NCBI GenBank assembly: GCA_964624465.1
Contig: CAZUZD010000002.1
Coordinates: forward strand, 1 to 64,000
Reading direction: 5' to 3'
Source: CAZUZD01 sp964624465
GTDB taxonomy: Bacteria; Planctomycetota; Planctomycetia; Isosphaerales; Isosphaeraceae
DNA: 64,000 bases
The translations under genes and the position numbers were made by a program. How positions within the stretch are numbered: the first letter of the stretch is position 1; each line of letters begins with the position of its first letter. Below the pieces are notes generated by a model. The model saw nothing but the letters and a program-made list of their open reading frames with translations. It was not told where the DNA came from and did no database searches. Below, in pieces: positions 26,881-37,500 of this stretch.

Positions 26881-26909
26881 GTGACGGCGGGGGGGAACTC
26901 GGGTAGCCT
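26881..26909 (+). promoter_or_regulatory. glnA: Candidate glnA promoter
   Basis: GTGACG (26881-26886), 17-nt spacer, TAGCCT (26904-26909). The -35 matches at 4 of 6 and the -10 at 3 of 6. Leader about 110 nt to the proposed GTG start. No sigma-54 element was recognised. Confidence 0.35.
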
Positions 26910-27024
26910 GGGACCCATTGCAATGACGCGAGGCCAGATGGGGCGCCCCGCGACCCCGTCCCGCCCCAAGGTCCATGCGGCCCGGGGGTTGGAGGGGCCC
27001 GTCCCGCGAGCCGGAAAGGATCAG

Positions 27025-28443
27025 GTGCCGGTGTCACCGCGCGAGGTCTTGGCCCTCATCCGTCAGCGCGAGGTCACGACCGTCGACCTCCGCTTCATGG
27101 ATTTCCCCGGCGTCTGGCAGCACTTCGCCGTGCCCGCCGAATCGCTGACCGAGGAGACGTTCGAGGAGGGGCTCGGCTTCGACGGCTCGAGCGTCGTCGG
27201 CTGGCGCGCCATCAACGAGGCCGACCTGCTGATCGTGCCCCAGAGCGAGACGGCGCTGATCGATCCGTTCGCCGCGCGCCCGACCCTGGCGATGATCTGC
27301 AACATCCAGGACCCGATCACCCACCAGGACTACACCCGGGACCCACGCAACATCGCCCGCAAGGCAACCAGCTACATGCGGTCCACGGGCCTGGCCGACA
27401 CCTGCCTGATCGCGCCCGAGCTCGAGTTCTTCGTCTTCGACGACGTCCGGTTCGACCAGCGCGGGCACGAGGCGTTCTATCACGTCGACTCGGCCGAGGG
27501 CGCCTGGAACCGGGGCCGCAAGGAGTCGCCGAACCTGGGCTACAAGCCCGGCAGCGGCCTGGGCTACTTCCCGGTCCCGCCGATCGACAGCCTGGCCGAC
27601 CTGCGGACCGAGATGGCGCAGATGATGCACGAGTGCGGCGTGCCCACGGCCGCGCATTACCACGAGGTCGCCACCGGCGGCCAGTGCGAGATCGACCTGG
27701 TCGCCAGCCCGCTGGTCGAGGCGGCCGACCGGCTGATGCTCGCCAAGTCGATCATCCGCAACGTCGCCCGCCGGCACGGCAAGACGGCGACCTTCATGCC
27801 CAAGCCGCTGTACGGCGACAACGGCTCGGGCCTGCACACCCACTTCAATCTCTGGAAGGACGGACGACCGCTGCTGGCCGGCAGCGGCTACGCCGGCCTC
27901 AGCGACCTCGGGCTCTACGCCATCGGCGGCATCCTCAAGCACGCCCCCGCCCTGTGCGCGTTCGCCAATCCCACCACCAACAGCTACAAGCGACTGGTGC
28001 CGGGCTTTGAGGCGCCGACGAAGCGATCGTACAGCCGCCGCAACCGCACGGCCGTGGTCCGCATCCCCGTCTACAGCCCGAGCGCCGAGCGACTGAGCAT
28101 CGAGTACCGCGGGCCCGACCCGGCGGCCAATCCGTACCTGATGTTCTCCGCCATGATCATGGCCGCGCTCGACGGCATCCAGACCAAGACCAGCCCGGGC
28201 GAGCCGCTCGACAAGGACATCTACGACCTCCAGCCCGAGGAGCTGGCCGACGTGCCCGGCCTGCCGCGCACCCTGGAGGCCTCGCTCGACGCCCTCAAGG
28301 CCGACCACGAGTTCCTGCTCCGTGGCGACGTCTTCACCGAGGACGTCATCGACACCTGGATCTGGTACAAGCGGACCCACGAGGTCGAGGCGCTGCTGAC
28401 GCGCCCCCACCCCTACGAATTCATCCTGTACTACGACGCCTGA
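27025..28443 (+). CDS. glnA: Type I glutamine synthetase
   Basis: A 472-residue GSI-beta-type enzyme that makes glutamine from glutamate, ammonia and ATP. Seen are LRFMDFPGVWQHF, the GFDGSSVVGW loop, APELEFFVFDD (metal site), NTTNSYKRLVPGFEAP-type region (here NPTTNSYKRLVPGFEAPT) and the adenylylation loop DIYDLQPEEL with Tyr400, so the enzyme is probably regulated by GlnE. The start is placed at GTG 27025, 4 bases after GGAAAGGA; a second GTG at 27031 is possible. Upstream ATGs in frame give a basic, non-family extension. Monocistronic, closed by a strong bidirectional hairpin. Confidence 0.96.
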   Translation: MPVSPREVLALIRQREVTTVDLRFMDFPGVWQHFAVPAESLTEETFEEGLGFDGSSVVGWRAINEADLLIVPQSETALIDPFAARPTLAMICNIQDPITHQDYTRDPRNIARKATSYMRSTGLADTCLIAPELEFFVFDDVRFDQRGHEAFYHVDSAEGAWNRGRKESPNLGYKPGSGLGYFPVPPIDSLADLRTEMAQMMHECGVPTAAHYHEVATGGQCEIDLVASPLVEAADRLMLAKSIIRNVARRHGKTATFMPKPLYGDNGSGLHTHFNLWKDGRPLLAGSGYAGLSDLGLYAIGGILKHAPALCAFANPTTNSYKRLVPGFEAPTKRSYSRRNRTAVVRIPVYSPSAERLSIEYRGPDPAANPYLMFSAMIMAALDGIQTKTSPGEPLDKDIYDLQPEELADVPGLPRTLEASLDALKADHEFLLRGDVFTEDVIDTWIWYKRTHEVEALLTRPHPYEFILYYDA

Positions 28444-28457
28444 CCCCGGTCAGGCCC

Positions 28458-28490
28458 GATCGGCCTGGCCCCCGAGGGGGCCGGCCGATC
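28458..28490. terminator. Bidirectional hairpin between glnA and lspA
   Basis: A stem of about 14 bp with one bulged T (GATCGGCC-t-GGCCCC pairing with GGGGCC-GGCCGATC) and a 4-nt loop, in the 74-bp gap between convergent genes. No long T-run, but its strength and position support a terminator serving both. Confidence 0.6.
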
Positions 28491-28517
28491 ACTCGACGGC
28501 CGGCAGGCCGAGGCCGC

Positions 28518-29096
28518 TCAGAGCGCCCGGGTCGGATCGGCGTCGGGCCCGGCCACGCCGGCGGCCAGGTCGGGCCGGGGGCTGACGTCGGGTTCGACCG
28601 GCTCGGGCCGCAGCGCCAGCAGCACCAGGATGATGGCGCCGGCGATGAGCATGTTGTCGGCGAAGTTGAAGATCGCGCAGTCGAAGTTGATCGAGTCGAC
28701 GTGCAGGTGCGCGAAATCGCGGACGTAGCCGAAGACCAGCCGGTCGTAGCAGTTGCCCAGGGCCCCGGCCATGATCAGCCCGAGGGCGGCGGTGAGCAGC
28801 CCGTCGCTGGCGGCGCCCCGGACGAACAGCCAGTAGCAGATGGCCAGGGCGGCGAGGATCGAGAGTCCGGCGAAGACCAGGCCGCTGTTGGGCAGGCTCG
28901 AGCCCAGGCCCCAGAGTGCCCCCTTGTTGCGGCTGGGGTGGAGCTCGAGCAGGTCGCGGATCACCGTGCGGCTGACGCCGAGCGGGACCCGCGCGAAGAT
29001 GGCCGACTTGGTCGCCAGGTCGAAGGCCATGCCACCGAGGGCGATGGCCCAGAACATCAGGACGTTGCGGAGCGGGACCCGCCGCACACCCGTCAT
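28518..29096 (-). CDS. lspA: Lipoprotein signal peptidase (signal peptidase II)
   Basis: A 192-residue inner-membrane aspartic protease that cleaves lipoprotein signal peptides after lipid attachment. Four TM helices; the two catalytic aspartates are Asp118 in GNCYDRLVFG and Asp147 in FNFADNML, and the N-terminal DLATKSAIF segment is also conserved. The C-terminal ~30 residues are a hydrophilic Pro/Asp-rich tail, a little longer than in E. coli LspA. Its start overlaps the stop of the DksA-type gene upstream by 4 bp (ATGA), so the two are coupled. The transcript meets glnA tail to tail. Confidence 0.95.
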   Translation of the reverse strand: MTGVRRVPLRNVLMFWAIALGGMAFDLATKSAIFARVPLGVSRTVIRDLLELHPSRNKGALWGLGSSLPNSGLVFAGLSILAALAICYWLFVRGAASDGLLTAALGLIMAGALGNCYDRLVFGYVRDFAHLHVDSINFDCAIFNFADNMLIAGAIILVLLALRPEPVEPDVSPRPDLAAGVAGPDADPTRAL

Positions 29097-29479
29097 CCGT
29101 GGCGCTCCAGCTTGCGGGCGCACTCGATGCAGGTGGCCGTGTACGGCAGCGCCTGGAGCCGCGCCTTGGCGATCGGCTCCTGACACTCCGAGCAGATGCC
29201 ATAGGTGCCGCGCTCGATGCGGCTGATCGCCTCGTTGATCTGGCCCAGCGTCTCCTGCTCGTTCTCGATCAGGCCGAGGGTGAAGTCCAGGTCGAACGCC
29301 TCGGTGCCGAGGTCGGCCATGTGCAGGGGCACGTTCGAGAGGTTGCCGGAGGATTCGCTGCCGTTGCGCCGGAGGGCCTCGTCCGTCATCTGGTCGAGGT
29401 CGCCCCGGAGCCGGGCCCGGAGCCCTTCCAGCACGCGGCGGAACGACTCCAGCTCGTCGGATTTCATCGCTTGGGCCAT
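29093..29479 (-). CDS. TraR/DksA-type C4 zinc-finger protein
   Basis: A 128-residue protein with an N-terminal helical coiled coil (about residues 7-90, including ESFRRVLEGLRARLRGDLDQ) and a C-terminal zinc finger CSEC (96, 99) ... CIEC (117, 120) with GTYGICSECQEPI. DksA-family proteins act through the RNA polymerase secondary channel, and this shorter type is often called DksA/TraR or YocK-like. The acidic tip residues expected for full DksA (DxxDxA) are partly kept in the MTDEAL region, so true DksA function is uncertain. Coupled to lspA by a 4-bp overlap, an arrangement common in planctomycetes and Bacteroidetes-like groups. Confidence 0.85.
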   Translation of the reverse strand: MAQAMKSDELESFRRVLEGLRARLRGDLDQMTDEALRRNGSESSGNLSNVPLHMADLGTEAFDLDFTLGLIENEQETLGQINEAISRIERGTYGICSECQEPIAKARLQALPYTATCIECARKLERHG

Positions 29480-29762
29480 GACGCTGTCCCGTGTTGCCAG
29501 TGCATCCCGGCCAGGCCGGTGAATCGCCAGGGCGGACCGGCGGCGGGCCCCGAAGTCGGGCCGGTCGCGGGCTCACCAGAATCTTCCAGCCTACCCAGCG
29601 AGTCGGCGACCGGCCACCCTCTTCCGCCCCGATTCGCGCCCCGACGCCCGGTCGATTCAACCAGTCCCCCGGGTGCCGCCGACTCGACGCCACGGGCCCC
29701 GCCCGTTAGGCTCGGGGCCCTCGGGACGGAAGCAAACGGTGGCGGTGGGAGGCCCTGCGATC

Positions 29763-30854
29763 ATGGCGAGCGCGTCGAAGACCATCTTCGTGACCGGCGG
29801 CACCGGCCTGGTCGGCAGCCACGCCGTCGAGCAGGCGCTCGCCGCGGGCCACCGGGTCAAGGCCCTGGTCCGGACCGGCAGCAACACGACGCTGCTCGAT
29901 CGCTGGGGCGTCGAGAAGGTCCACGGCGACCTGGCCGATGCCGACGCCCTGCGCCGCGGGGTCGACGGAGCCGACTGGGTCTTCAACTGTGCCGCCCGCG
30001 TCGGCGACTGGGGCGAGCTGGACGACTTCCGCCGCCTGAACGTCGACGCCCTCCGGTTGCTGCTCGACGCGGCCACCGAGGCACAGGTCGAGCGCTTCGT
30101 GCACGTCAGCTCGCTGGGCGTCTACGAGGGCCGCGATCACTTCGGCACCGACGAGACGACCCCGCCGGCGATCAACTCGCTGGACGCCTACACCCGCTCC
30201 AAGACGGAGGCCGAGGTCCTCGCCCTCTGCTACACCGACACCACCCCTCCCGAGCTGGCCGCCCTGCCCTACGTGCAGGAGCAGCTCGCGAAGTCGCCGC
30301 TGGAGTCGCCGAGACTGCCGCTGGCGATCGTTCGGCCCGGGTTCATCTATGGCGAGCGCGACCGCACCGTGCTGCCCAAGCTCCTGGCCAGGCTCCGCAG
30401 CGGAGTCTTCGCCTACTTCGGCTCGGGCGAGCAGGCGCTCAACTGCATCTACGTGAAGAACCTGGTCCACGGCATGTTCCTGGCCGCCGAGCGCCCCGAG
30501 GCGGTCGGGCAGGTGTTCAACCTCACCGACGGCGACCGCGTGAGCAAGCGGCAGTTCGTCGGCCGGGTCGCCGAGCTGGCGGGGCTGAAGCCGCCCACGC
30601 GGAAGATCCCCAAGCCGGTGGCGAAGTTCCTGGCGAAGCTGCTCGAACGCCGGGCCCGGCGGCGCGGCGACACCGACCCGCCGCTGATCAACATGGCCCG
30701 CTACAAGTTCCTGGCGCTGAACCTCGACTACTCGATCGCCAAGGCGCGCCGGGTACTCGGCTACCAGCCCCCCTACACCACCGATCAGGGCCTCCAGGCG
30801 GCCGTGGCCGACATCCTCGCCGCCGAGGCTGGCCCGGCGGTCGCAGCACGCTGA
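29763..30854 (+). CDS. NAD(P)-dependent epimerase/3-beta-HSD-type dehydrogenase
   Basis: A 363-residue extended short-chain dehydrogenase. The Rossmann motif TGGTGLVGSH (residues 11-20) binds NAD(P); catalytic Ser is in VHVSSLGVY and the YxxxK pair in AYTRSKTEAE. An insertion of about 25 residues follows (TTPPELAALPYVQEQLAKS), which is unusual at this point, and the C-terminal part carries VFNLTDGDRVSKRQF. This pattern is close to the sterol/nucleoside-sugar 3-beta-HSD-like subfamily. The ATG at 29763 follows GGGAGG at 9 bases. A DJ-1/PfpI gene follows 56 bp downstream, probably in one operon. Substrate unknown. Confidence 0.85.
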   Translation: MASASKTIFVTGGTGLVGSHAVEQALAAGHRVKALVRTGSNTTLLDRWGVEKVHGDLADADALRRGVDGADWVFNCAARVGDWGELDDFRRLNVDALRLLLDAATEAQVERFVHVSSLGVYEGRDHFGTDETTPPAINSLDAYTRSKTEAEVLALCYTDTTPPELAALPYVQEQLAKSPLESPRLPLAIVRPGFIYGERDRTVLPKLLARLRSGVFAYFGSGEQALNCIYVKNLVHGMFLAAERPEAVGQVFNLTDGDRVSKRQFVGRVAELAGLKPPTRKIPKPVAKFLAKLLERRARRRGDTDPPLINMARYKFLALNLDYSIAKARRVLGYQPPYTTDQGLQAAVADILAAEAGPAVAAR

Positions 30855-30910
30855 CCCCGACCGAACGTGAGTCCCGTCGCCTCCCGCCTGCACGAGGAGT
30901 CCCGTCACCG

Positions 30911-31438
30911 ATGAGTCCGCTCAAGGGCAAGCGTATCGCCGTCCTGGTCGAGAAGATGTACGAGGATCTGGAGCTCTGGTACCCGGTGCTCCGGCTCCGC
31001 GAGGCGGGCTGCGACGTCAAGATCGTCGGCCCCAGGGCCGGCGAAAGCTACGCGTCGAAGCATGGCTACCCGGCGAAGTCCGACGTGGCCGCCGGCGACG
31101 TGACGGCGGCCGACTTCGACGCCATCGTGATCCCCGGCGGCTACTCGCCCGACCACATGCGGCGCAGCCGGCCGATGGTCGACCTCGTGATCGGCGGCGC
31201 GCAGCAGGGCAAGATCCTGGCGGCCATTTGCCACGGCCCCTGGATGCTCTGCTCGGCCCGCTGCCTTCAGGGCCGCAAGGTCACCGGGTTCTTCGCCATC
31301 CGCGACGACGTCGAGAACGCCGGCGGCGTCTGGCAGGATGCGCCGTGCGTGCGCGACGGCAACCTGATCACCAGCCGCACGCCCGACGACCTGCCCGCGT
31401 TCCTGAGCACGATCCTCGCCGCTCTGGCCGGCGACTGA
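30911..31438 (+). CDS. DJ-1/PfpI family protein
   Basis: A 175-residue protein of the class I glutamine-amidotransferase-like fold. The nucleophile elbow is AAICHGPW with Cys107-His108, preceded by the conserved Glu in VEKMYEDLELWYP and the strand FDAIVIPGGYSPDHMRR. The pattern is typical of the PfpI/YhbO subgroup, which is linked to deglycase/glyoxalase or stress functions; the activity of this member is not certain. It lies downstream of the epimerase gene on the same strand and ends 37 bp from the convergent M50 protease gene. Confidence 0.9.
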   Translation: MSPLKGKRIAVLVEKMYEDLELWYPVLRLREAGCDVKIVGPRAGESYASKHGYPAKSDVAAGDVTAADFDAIVIPGGYSPDHMRRSRPMVDLVIGGAQQGKILAAICHGPWMLCSARCLQGRKVTGFFAIRDDVENAGGVWQDAPCVRDGNLITSRTPDDLPAFLSTILAALAGD

Positions 31439-31475
31439 AGGGTCGGTACGCCGGCGGTCCCGAGCCGGAACGGGC

Positions 31476-32585
31476 TCAGGCTGGCGAGCCGATCAGGTTC
31501 GTTGGCGCCTGGCCGCCCACCGCGGCCCGCAGCAGCAGCAGTTCGCCGATGTTCTCCATCGTCAGCAGTCCGACCGTGCGGTCACCCTCGACGACCTGGA
31601 GCATCGACGCCCCCGTTTCGCGCATCCGCGATAGGGCGGGAACGAGCATCGAGCCGGCCTCGACCTGGCCCACGGCCGGGTCGAGGAACCCGCTCACCAG
31701 GGCCTCACGACCCCCCTTCGACAGCCCCCGCAGCAGCGCCTGCCGGCTCAGGGCGCCGACGATCCGGCCGTCGTCGATGACCGGGAAGTCCTGCTGCGAG
31801 CCGGCCAGCAGCAGCTCGGCGGCCCGGCTGAGCGTGTCCTCGGGCACGAGCGTCTGGTAGTCGGTGAGCATCGCGTCTCGCACGGGCACGTTGCGCAGCT
31901 CGGTCCGCTGCTGCACCTCGGTGGCCTCCGCCCCGGCGCCGATCCAGACGAACAGGGCGATCAGCAGCAACAGTGGGTTCGACTGCAATCCCAGGAACGC
32001 GAACCCCAGCGCCATCATCTGGCCGATCGACGCGGCGATCTGCGTGGCCTTGTTGTAGTCCATCGTCATGGCCAGCAGCGACCGCAGGATCCGGCCGCCA
32101 TCCATCGGGAACGCCGGCAGCAGGTTGAACAGGACCAGGAACCCGTTGACGAGCATGAGCCGGCCCCAGAAGCCGCCCGTCAGGAGGATCGCCTCGTCGG
32201 TCTTGATGATCTGCGAGCGGATCCCGGCGGCGTACAGGATCGCCACGATGACCACGTTGACCAGCGGCCCGGCGATCGCCACCAGGAACTCCTCCAGGGG
32301 CTTGTCCGGCATCCGCTGCAACCGCGCCACGCCGCCGATGGGCAGCAGCGTGATGTCGGCCGTCGGCACCCCGAACCGCCGGGCCATCAGGGCATGCCCC
32401 AGCTCGTGCAGGACGACGCACCCGAACAGGGCCAGCATGAACCCGACCTCGACGGCCGCCTCCTGCCCGCTATGACCCTGGCGGAACCCGGAGTACCCGA
32501 TCCACGCCAGCAGGACCAGGAACGTCCAATGGATGTAGATCGGAATGCCGGCGATGCGGCCAATATTCCACGACCAGCTGCGCAT
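31476..32585 (-). CDS. Site-2 protease-type M50 metalloprotease with tandem CBS domains
   Basis: A 369-residue membrane zinc protease. The catalytic motif is HELGH (His60, Glu61, His64) and the third ligand lies in NLLPAFPMDGGR. TM helices occur around 16-35, 46-65, 95-120, 135-155 and 185-225. The C-terminal ~130 residues form two CBS domains (from VRDAMLTDYQTLVPEDTLSRAA and a second near VEAGSMLVPALSRMRETGASM), usually nucleotide-binding regulators. It likely cleaves membrane proteins inside the bilayer under metabolite control. A second M50 protease lies at 47506-48579 without CBS domains. Confidence 0.93.
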   Translation of the reverse strand: MRSWSWNIGRIAGIPIYIHWTFLVLLAWIGYSGFRQGHSGQEAAVEVGFMLALFGCVVLHELGHALMARRFGVPTADITLLPIGGVARLQRMPDKPLEEFLVAIAGPLVNVVIVAILYAAGIRSQIIKTDEAILLTGGFWGRLMLVNGFLVLFNLLPAFPMDGGRILRSLLAMTMDYNKATQIAASIGQMMALGFAFLGLQSNPLLLLIALFVWIGAGAEATEVQQRTELRNVPVRDAMLTDYQTLVPEDTLSRAAELLLAGSQQDFPVIDDGRIVGALSRQALLRGLSKGGREALVSGFLDPAVGQVEAGSMLVPALSRMRETGASMLQVVEGDRTVGLLTMENIGELLLLRAAVGGQAPTNLIGSPA

Positions 32586-32832
32586 CGGACGGACCTCGGG
32601 GTGCGGAGGGAGGCGAGCGCCGGGCCACACCCCGCGCGGGTGCGGCTCCGACGGGTCACGGGGAGCGCCCGGGGCCACGGGCGGCGTCTTGCCAGCCCGC
32701 GGCGATCGCCCGGGGGGTGATTCGAGGCCAGGACCCGGCAGCCGGTCCAGAGCATCACCGCTCTGCAGGAGCGCTCGGCCCACCAGGAGGTCGGGGCCAT
32801 CGGCGCCGGCCTCCTGGCAACCGCGGTGCGGC

Positions 32833-34146
32833 TCAGACGAACTCGTTGATCAGGTTCTCGAGCATCTCCTGGCGGCCGCTGACGACGCACGTGACCTCGC
32901 CGTGCGCCATGGCGTGCTTCTCGAGCTCGGCGAGGCTGCACTTGCCGGCCTCGATCTGCTGGCCGAGCGGGCCATCCCACGAGCTGTAGCGCTGCTTGAC
33001 GAAGTTCGCCAGCCGGCCGTCCTCCCGGATCGCGTGGGCGATCTTGAGGCCGCGGGCGAAGGCGTCCATGCCGCCGATGTGGGCGTGGAACAGGTCGATC
33101 GGCTCGAAGCTCTCGCGCCGGACCTTGGCGTCGAAGTTCACGCCGCCGGTGGTGAAGCCGCCCATGTCGAGGATGGCCAGCATGCACTTGGTGGTCAGGT
33201 AGATGTCGGTCGGGAACTGGTCGGTGTCCCAGCCCAGCAGCGGGTCACCCGTGTTGGCGTCGATGGAGCCGAGGGCGCCGGCGGCGATGGCCGTGCGGAG
33301 CTCGTGGTCCATATCGTGGCCGGCCAGGGTGGCGTGGTTCGTCTCCAGGTTCAGCTTGAAGTGGTCCATCAGGCCGTACGTGCGGAGGAAGTTCAGGCAC
33401 GCGGCGGTGTCGCTGTCGTACTGGTGCTTGGTCGGCTCCTTGGGCTTGGGCTCGATGTAGAACGGGCCCGTGAAGCCGATCTGCTTCTTGTAGTCGACGG
33501 CCATGTGCAGGAAGGCCGCCAGGTGCTCGATCTCGCGCTTCAGGTCGGTGTTCCAGAGGGTCTGGTACCCCTCGCGACCGCCCCAGAAGGTGTACCCCTC
33601 GCCGCCGAGCATCTTGGTCACTTCCAAGGCCTTCTTGACCTGGGCCCCGGCGTGCGCGAAGACGTCGACGAACGGGCTGGTGGCCGCGCCCTGGTTGAAG
33701 CGGAAGTGGCTGAAGAGGTTGGCCGTGCCCCAGAGCAGCTTGATGCCGGTACGGTCCTGGGCCTCCTTCAGCTTCTTCGCGACGGCGTCCAGGTTCGCGT
33801 TCGACTCCTGGACCGTGGCGCCGCCGGGGGCGACATCGCGGTCGTGGAACGCGTAGTACGGAGCGCCCAGCTTCTCCATGAACTCGAAGGCGACGTCGAC
33901 CTTGCGGAGCGCGTTCTCCAGCGAGTTCGAGCCGTCATCCCACGGGCGCACGGCGGTACCGCCGCCGAACGGGTCGCTCAGCGGGTTGCTGAAGGTGTGC
34001 CAGTAGACGACCGAGAACCGCAGGTGGTCCTTCATCGTCTTGCCGCCGACGACCTCCTCGGCGTTGTAGTGCTTGAACTCCAGCGGGTTCTTGGACTTGG
34101 GTCCGCCGTAGACGATCTTCGGGACGTCGGGGAATGCCGCGGCCAT
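32833..34146 (-). CDS. xylA: Xylose isomerase
   Basis: A 437-residue TIM-barrel enzyme that interconverts D-xylose and D-xylulose (also glucose and fructose) with two divalent metals. The family marks are [13 protein letters not shown] (catalytic His), [10 protein letters not shown] and the metal-ligand region [18 protein letters not shown], followed by [17 protein letters not shown]. Length is the same as the E. coli/group II enzymes. ATG 34146 ([15 protein letters not shown]) fits the family start. It is a single-gene unit with a promoter about 60 bp upstream; no xylulokinase or regulator lies next to it, so it may serve general sugar interconversion. Confidence 0.97.
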   Translation of the reverse strand: MAAAFPDVPKIVYGGPKSKNPLEFKHYNAEEVVGGKTMKDHLRFSVVYWHTFSNPLSDPFGGGTAVRPWDDGSNSLENALRKVDVAFEFMEKLGAPYYAFHDRDVAPGGATVQESNANLDAVAKKLKEAQDRTGIKLLWGTANLFSHFRFNQGAATSPFVDVFAHAGAQVKKALEVTKMLGGEGYTFWGGREGYQTLWNTDLKREIEHLAAFLHMAVDYKKQIGFTGPFYIEPKPKEPTKHQYDSDTAACLNFLRTYGLMDHFKLNLETNHATLAGHDMDHELRTAIAAGALGSIDANTGDPLLGWDTDQFPTDIYLTTKCMLAILDMGGFTTGGVNFDAKVRRESFEPIDLFHAHIGGMDAFARGLKIAHAIREDGRLANFVKQRYSSWDGPLGQQIEAGKCSLAELEKHAMAHGEVTCVVSGRQEMLENLINEFV

Positions 34147-34574
34147 AGGGAGTCTCGAACGCGTGAGGAGGTGGGGACGGAGAGGGGGCACGACCAGGCG
34201 GTGCCAGTCTAAAGGTTTCCGCCGGGGTCGGACAATCCCTCCCGAACCCCCGGCACCGGTCCTTCCGGGGCCGCGCGGGTCTCGACCCAGCGTGCGCCGG
34301 ATCCGGTGCCGCGCCCGGAGTGCCGACGATGGCCTACAACCGGGTGCGGCCGCCCGATACGATGGGACGCAGTGCGAGCCCCCGGCGCCTCCGCGCGGCG
34401 ATCGGGGACCGCGCGCCCCTCCGCCCAGCCCCCCTCAACCCCAGACGCGTCCGCCCCGGGGCGATCGGCCACTCGCCGGCGTCGGTGCAGCCCCGCTGCC
34501 CCGATCCTGGCGCCGCCCGCCCCCGGTCCGCGACCCGTCCGTGACCGCCGCGTGCGGATCGAGAGCCCTGCCCC
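34147..34574. other. Divergent intergenic region xylA/cytochrome gene
   Basis: 428 bp with no credible gene; the short reading frames are Arg/Pro-rich. It contains the xylA promoter at 34206-34235. For the plus-strand gene starting at 34575 no clear promoter was recognised. Confidence 0.6.
34206..34235 (-). promoter_or_regulatory. xylA: Candidate xylA promoter
   Basis: Minus strand TTGTCC (34230-34235), 18-nt spacer, TAGACT (34206-34211, 4 of 6). The same -35 hexamer TTGTCC is found before the alpha/beta hydrolase gene (61948-61953). No Shine-Dalgarno precedes the xylA ATG. Confidence 0.45.
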
Positions 34575-37500
34575 ATGCCCCGACCGACCCCGTACGCCGC
34601 GCGCCTGCTCGCGGCGATGCTGCCCGCCGCGGCCCTGGTCTCGATCGCCCCCGCGGCGCCCGACGACCCGCCGGCCGCCCACCCGGTGACCGCCGACCAC
34701 AAGAGCCCCAACGGCTTCATCCCCCGCATCGAGGCCGCCAGCGACGAGGGCGAGCAGGCGATCGCCCGGTTCAAGGTGCCCGAAGGCCTGAACCTGAGCC
34801 TCTTCGCTGCCGAGCCCCTGCTCGCCAACCCGGTCGCCTTCGCGATCGACCCGCAGGGCAAGTTCTACGTCGTCGAGACGTTCCGGCACCACCAGGGCGT
34901 GACCGACACCCGTGGCCACATGAACTGGCTCGACGACGACCTGGCCATCCGCACGATCCCCGAGCGGGTCGCCATGTACCGCAAGTACCTGGGCGAGCAG
35001 GGCGTCCAGGACTACAGCCAGGCCGACGATCGGATCCGGCTGGTCGAGGACACTGACGGCGACGGTAAGGCCGACAAGGCGACCGTCTTCGCCGACGGCT
35101 TCACCAGCCCCGAGACCGGCCTGGGCGCCGGCGTGCTGCCGGTCGGCAACGACGTCTGGTACACGTGCATCCCCGACCTCTGGCGGCTCCGCGATACCAA
35201 CGGCGACGGCAAGGCCGACGAGCGGCAGTCCGTCGCGACCGGCTTCGGGCTGCACGTCGGATTCCTGGGCCACGACCTGCACGGCCTGATCGTCGGGCCC
35301 GACGGCCGGCTGTACTTCAGCCTGGGGGATCGCGGCCTGAACGTCACGACCTTCGACGGTCGCAAGCTCTCCAACCCCGACAGCGGCGCCATCCTGCGCT
35401 GCGACCTGGACGGCCGGAACCTGGAGATCTTCGCCAACGGGCTGCGGAACCCGCAGGAGCTGGCCTTCGACGAGCAGGGGAACCTATTCACCGTCGACAA
35501 CAACTCCGACAGCGGCGACAAGGCCCGGCTCGTGCACCTCGTCGAGGGAGGCGACAGCGGCTGGCGCATCGGCTGGCAGTTCATCGAGCGGCCGAACGCG
35601 CGCGGGCCCTGGAACAGCGAGAAGATGTGGGAGCCGCGCAACGACGCCCAGCCGGCATTCCTGCTGCCACCCCTGGTCAACCTCAGCGACGGGCCCAGCG
35701 GCCTGGCCTACAACCCCGGCACGGCCCTCCGCGCCTCGGAGCGTGGCCAGTTCTTCCTGGCCGACTTCCGCGGCACCGCCGGCTCGAGCGGGATCCGGAC
35801 CTTCAGCGTCAAGCCCTCGGGCGCCTCGTACGTGCTGGCCGACCAGGAGCAGTTCGTCTGGGGCATGGCGGTCACCGACGTCGGCTTCGGGCCCGACGGC
35901 GCCCTGTACGCCACCGACTGGGTCAACGGCTGGGACAAGCCCGCCAAGGGCCGGATCTACCGGCTCGCCGACCCCGGCGACGACCCTGCCCGCACCGCCA
36001 CCGCTGCCTACCTCAAGGAGGGGATGTCCGGCCGCCCCATGGCCGAGCTGTTCGCGCTGCTGGACCACGACGACATGCGGGTTCGCCAGGCGGCCCAGTT
36101 CGAGCTGGTGGCTCGCGTCCGCGATGAGCTCTCCCGACCCCGGGCCGACGGCACCCGCACCTCGCCCACCGGCAAGGCCCTCTGGGTCGCCGCCCTGGGC
36201 CAGACGCGCACCGCCGACGGTGCCGCCGGCGCCGAGCCGATCCGCGTGCGCCGCCATGCCATCTGGGCGCTCGGTCAGCTCGCCCGCGGCCGCCGGAACG
36301 CGCTGGTCGGATACCCGAAGCTGCTGGCCGACGCCGACCCCGAGGTGCGCCGGCAGGCGGCCCGCGTCCTCGGAGACCTGATCGCCAACGACCGGACCCA
36401 GTCGAACCCGACCGAGGCGCTCCAGGCCCTGACCAAGGCGCTGACGGATGAGGACGCCACGGTCCGATTCGAGGCCGCGCAGGCACTCGGCAAGCTTGGC
36501 CGCCGCGAGGCGATCGCCCCGCTGGCCGCGATGCTGGAGGCCAACGCCGACGCCGATGCCTACCTCCGCCACGCCGGCGTGATGGGTCTGGCCGGAACCC
36601 GTGACGCCGACGGCATCGCGAAGCTCGGCACCAGTCCGTCGGCCGCCGTGCGCATGGGGGCCCTGCTCGCGCTCCGGCGGATCGGCTCGCCGAAGGTCGC
36701 CCAGTTCCTCAAGGACGCCGACCCGAAGCTCGTCGTCGAGGCCGCTCGCGCCATCAACGACGTGCCGATCACCGACGCCACCGACACCCTGGCCCGGCTG
36801 GAGCTGCCTGGCGATGCCACGGCCGCGCTGGCCCGCCGGGTGCTGAACGCGAACATCCGGCTCGGCGGCCCCGCCGCCGCCAACCGCCTGGCCGCGCTGG
36901 CGGCCAACCCGACGCTCGACGAGCGGGTCCGGGCCGAGGCGATCGACGCCCTGGCCACCTGGGCGAAGCCGCAGGGTCGCGACCGCGTGGTCGGCCTCTG
37001 GCGGCCGATCGCCGAGCGCCCGGCGACCGACGCCATCGCCGCCCTGCAACCGAAGCTCGACGGCCTGCTGGCCAGCGACGACGAGCCGATCCGTCGCGCC
37101 GCCCTCCAGGCGGTGGGCCGGCTCGGCCTGAAGGGCGTCGGCCCGAAGGTGGCGGAGCTCGCCAGGACGGGCGCGCTGCCGCTGGCGACCCGCGTCGATG
37201 CCCTCAAGGCGCTCGACGCCACCAACGACCCCGCCCTGTCGGAGGTCGTGAAGGGGGCCCTGGCCGACGACAACGGCGTCTACCGCGCCGAGGGCCTGCG
37301 CATCCTCGCCAAGCTCGATCCGGCCGTCGCCCTGCCGGCCCTCGAGACCGTCGTCGGCAACGGGGAAACCGTCGAGAAGCAGCTCGCCTTCAGCACCCTG
37401 GGCAACCTGAAGGGGGCCGGAGCCGATGCGCTGCTGGCGACCTGGCTCGACCGGCTCAGCGCCGGCGAGGTGCCCGCCGAGGTGCATCTCGACCTGCTCG